Position numbers and translations under genes: made by a program
Shown here: positions 7,006 through 7,563 of the stretch, one piece after another
Layout: each line of letters begins with the position of its first letter
How positions within the stretch are numbered: the stretch's first letter is position 1
Assembly (NCBI GenBank): GCA_905236085.1
Contig: CAJOOD010000028.1
Span: forward strand, 1-7,563
Direction: 5' to 3'
Source of the DNA: an uncultured Bacilli bacterium
GTDB lineage: Bacteria; Bacillota_I; Bacilli_A; RFN20; CAG-826
DNA: 7,563 bases
The notes under the pieces: model-generated
The model's database searches: none
Told to the model about the DNA's origin: nothing
Seen by the model: only the letters and a program-made list of their open reading frames with translations

Positions 7006-7012
7006 CTTTTCT

Positions 7013-7563
7013 GTGAATTGCATTAGAAGAAAAAATATCATTGTTTTAACTTCATTTGGTATTACCCTCATCCTTTTAGCGGTTATTGCTTTATTTGTTG
7101 GTAGTTCTTCAATGACTTTTATCGATGCTTTAAAAGCTTTATTTAATCAAGGTAAAGAAGCCCATCATGTCATCATTTATAATATTCGTCTTCCTCGAAT
7201 AATCGCGGCTTTAATCGCGGGGGCTGGGATGGCGGTTTCAGGTGTGGCGATGCAAGCGGTACTTAAAAATCCGATGGCCTCACCTACATCTTTAGGGGTA
7301 TCAAACGCAGCGGTGCTAGGGGCAAATATCGCGATTATCGTTTTAAATGGAGGACAGATTATTACTGAACATGGAAATAGTCTAGGTGTTAGTAATCCAT
7401 ATTTTGTTAGTATCTTTGCTTTTCTTTTTTCTTTGGTTGCCGTAGCGGTGGTTCTACTTATTTCCAAATTTACTAACTTAGACACGACGGCGATTATTCT
7501 TATTGGGGTGGCAATGTCTTCTTTCTTCTCTGGGATTACAACTTTAATTCAATATTATGCGAG
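7013..7563 (+). CDS. FecCD/BtuC-type ABC transporter permease, 5' part only
   Basis: This is a membrane-spanning permease of the type II importer family that carries iron-siderophores, heme or cobalamin together with a binding protein and an ATPase. The 183 visible residues are slightly over half of a typical 330-350. A first transmembrane helix lies at about 9-29. It is followed by the family hallmark around RLPRIIAALIAGAGMAVSG (59-77), then QAVLKNPMASPTSLGVS (81-97), with hydrophobic helices at about 97-111, 130-151 and 160-175. The start is taken as GTG at 7013-7015, just before the RRKN positively charged lead-in to helix 1. The frame is open back to 6965 but offers no ATG, and there is no Shine-Dalgarno, consistent with a leaderless message from the nearby extended -10. 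Substrate cannot be told from this part. It is clearly richer in G+C than the TIR operon. Later operon genes (second permease, ATPase, binding protein) would be expected beyond the window. Confidence 0.92.
   Translation, partial: MNCIRRKNIIVLTSFGITLILLAVIALFVGSSSMTFIDALKALFNQGKEAHHVIIYNIRLPRIIAALIAGAGMAVSGVAMQAVLKNPMASPTSLGVSNAAVLGANIAIIVLNGGQIITEHGNSLGVSNPYFVSIFAFLFSLVAVAVVLLISKFTNLDTTAIILIGVAMSSFFSGITTLIQYYA

Noticed and set aside
6909..7012. Fur box expected near an iron-type transporter
   Set aside because: No GATAAT-ATTATC-like palindrome is visible in the divergent region; local TetR control fits better.
7177..7485. 102-codon open frame on the minus strand
   Set aside because: It lies wholly opposite the FecCD permease, whose family motifs are unmistakable on the plus strand. 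The minus frame shows no recognisable protein pattern.
1..7563. tRNA, rRNA, CRISPR arrays, insertion sequences or integrases
   Set aside because: I saw no regularly spaced repeats, no tRNA-like cloverleaf and no transposase or recombinase motifs in any gene of the window.

Overview
This is a strongly AT-rich window from a low-GC bacterium that uses the standard code (Trp is TGG, and TGA ends one gene). It suggests a Bacillota or relative such as an Acholeplasma-like or other small-genome Bacilli lineage. That placement rests on composition and gene style only.

The left three quarters (1-5531, minus strand) is one tightly packed transcription unit. It is read in the order: a 1085-aa protein with two tandem TIR-type domains, a Sel1-like repeat and a long helical/TPR-like C-terminus; then a 589-aa helical protein of no recognised family, coupled through a TAATG stop/start overlap; then an MBL-fold hydrolase whose start lies inside the end of the 589-aa gene (53-bp overlap) and which runs off the left edge. 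TIR domains with the catalytic Glu are typical NAD+-cleaving effectors or signal makers in anti-phage systems (Thoeris and TIR-based abortive infection are the known precedents). The TIR gene plus its orphan partner is therefore the best candidate here for an undescribed defence module.

Next to the TIR start, on the plus strand, lies a 76-codon remnant of the C-terminal end of an amidase-signature enzyme (5594-5824). It suggests that the TIR unit arrived by breaking, or recombining beside, an amidase gene.

The right part is an ordinary metal/siderophore-type transport locus. A TetR-family regulator and a small SAM-dependent methyltransferase form a coupled minus-strand pair (6908 to 5825). 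A FecCD/BtuC-type ABC permease (7013 to the window end) is divergent from them. The roughly 100-bp divergent region holds two extended -10 promoters and an 8-bp-arm inverted repeat that could be the TetR operator.

All three genes that begin transcription units (TIR, TetR, FecCD) lack a Shine-Dalgarno sequence and have a -10-like hexamer only 6-7 nt before the start codon. Two genes inside the TIR operon have strong purine-rich Shine-Dalgarno sites. This points to leaderless initiation for first genes.
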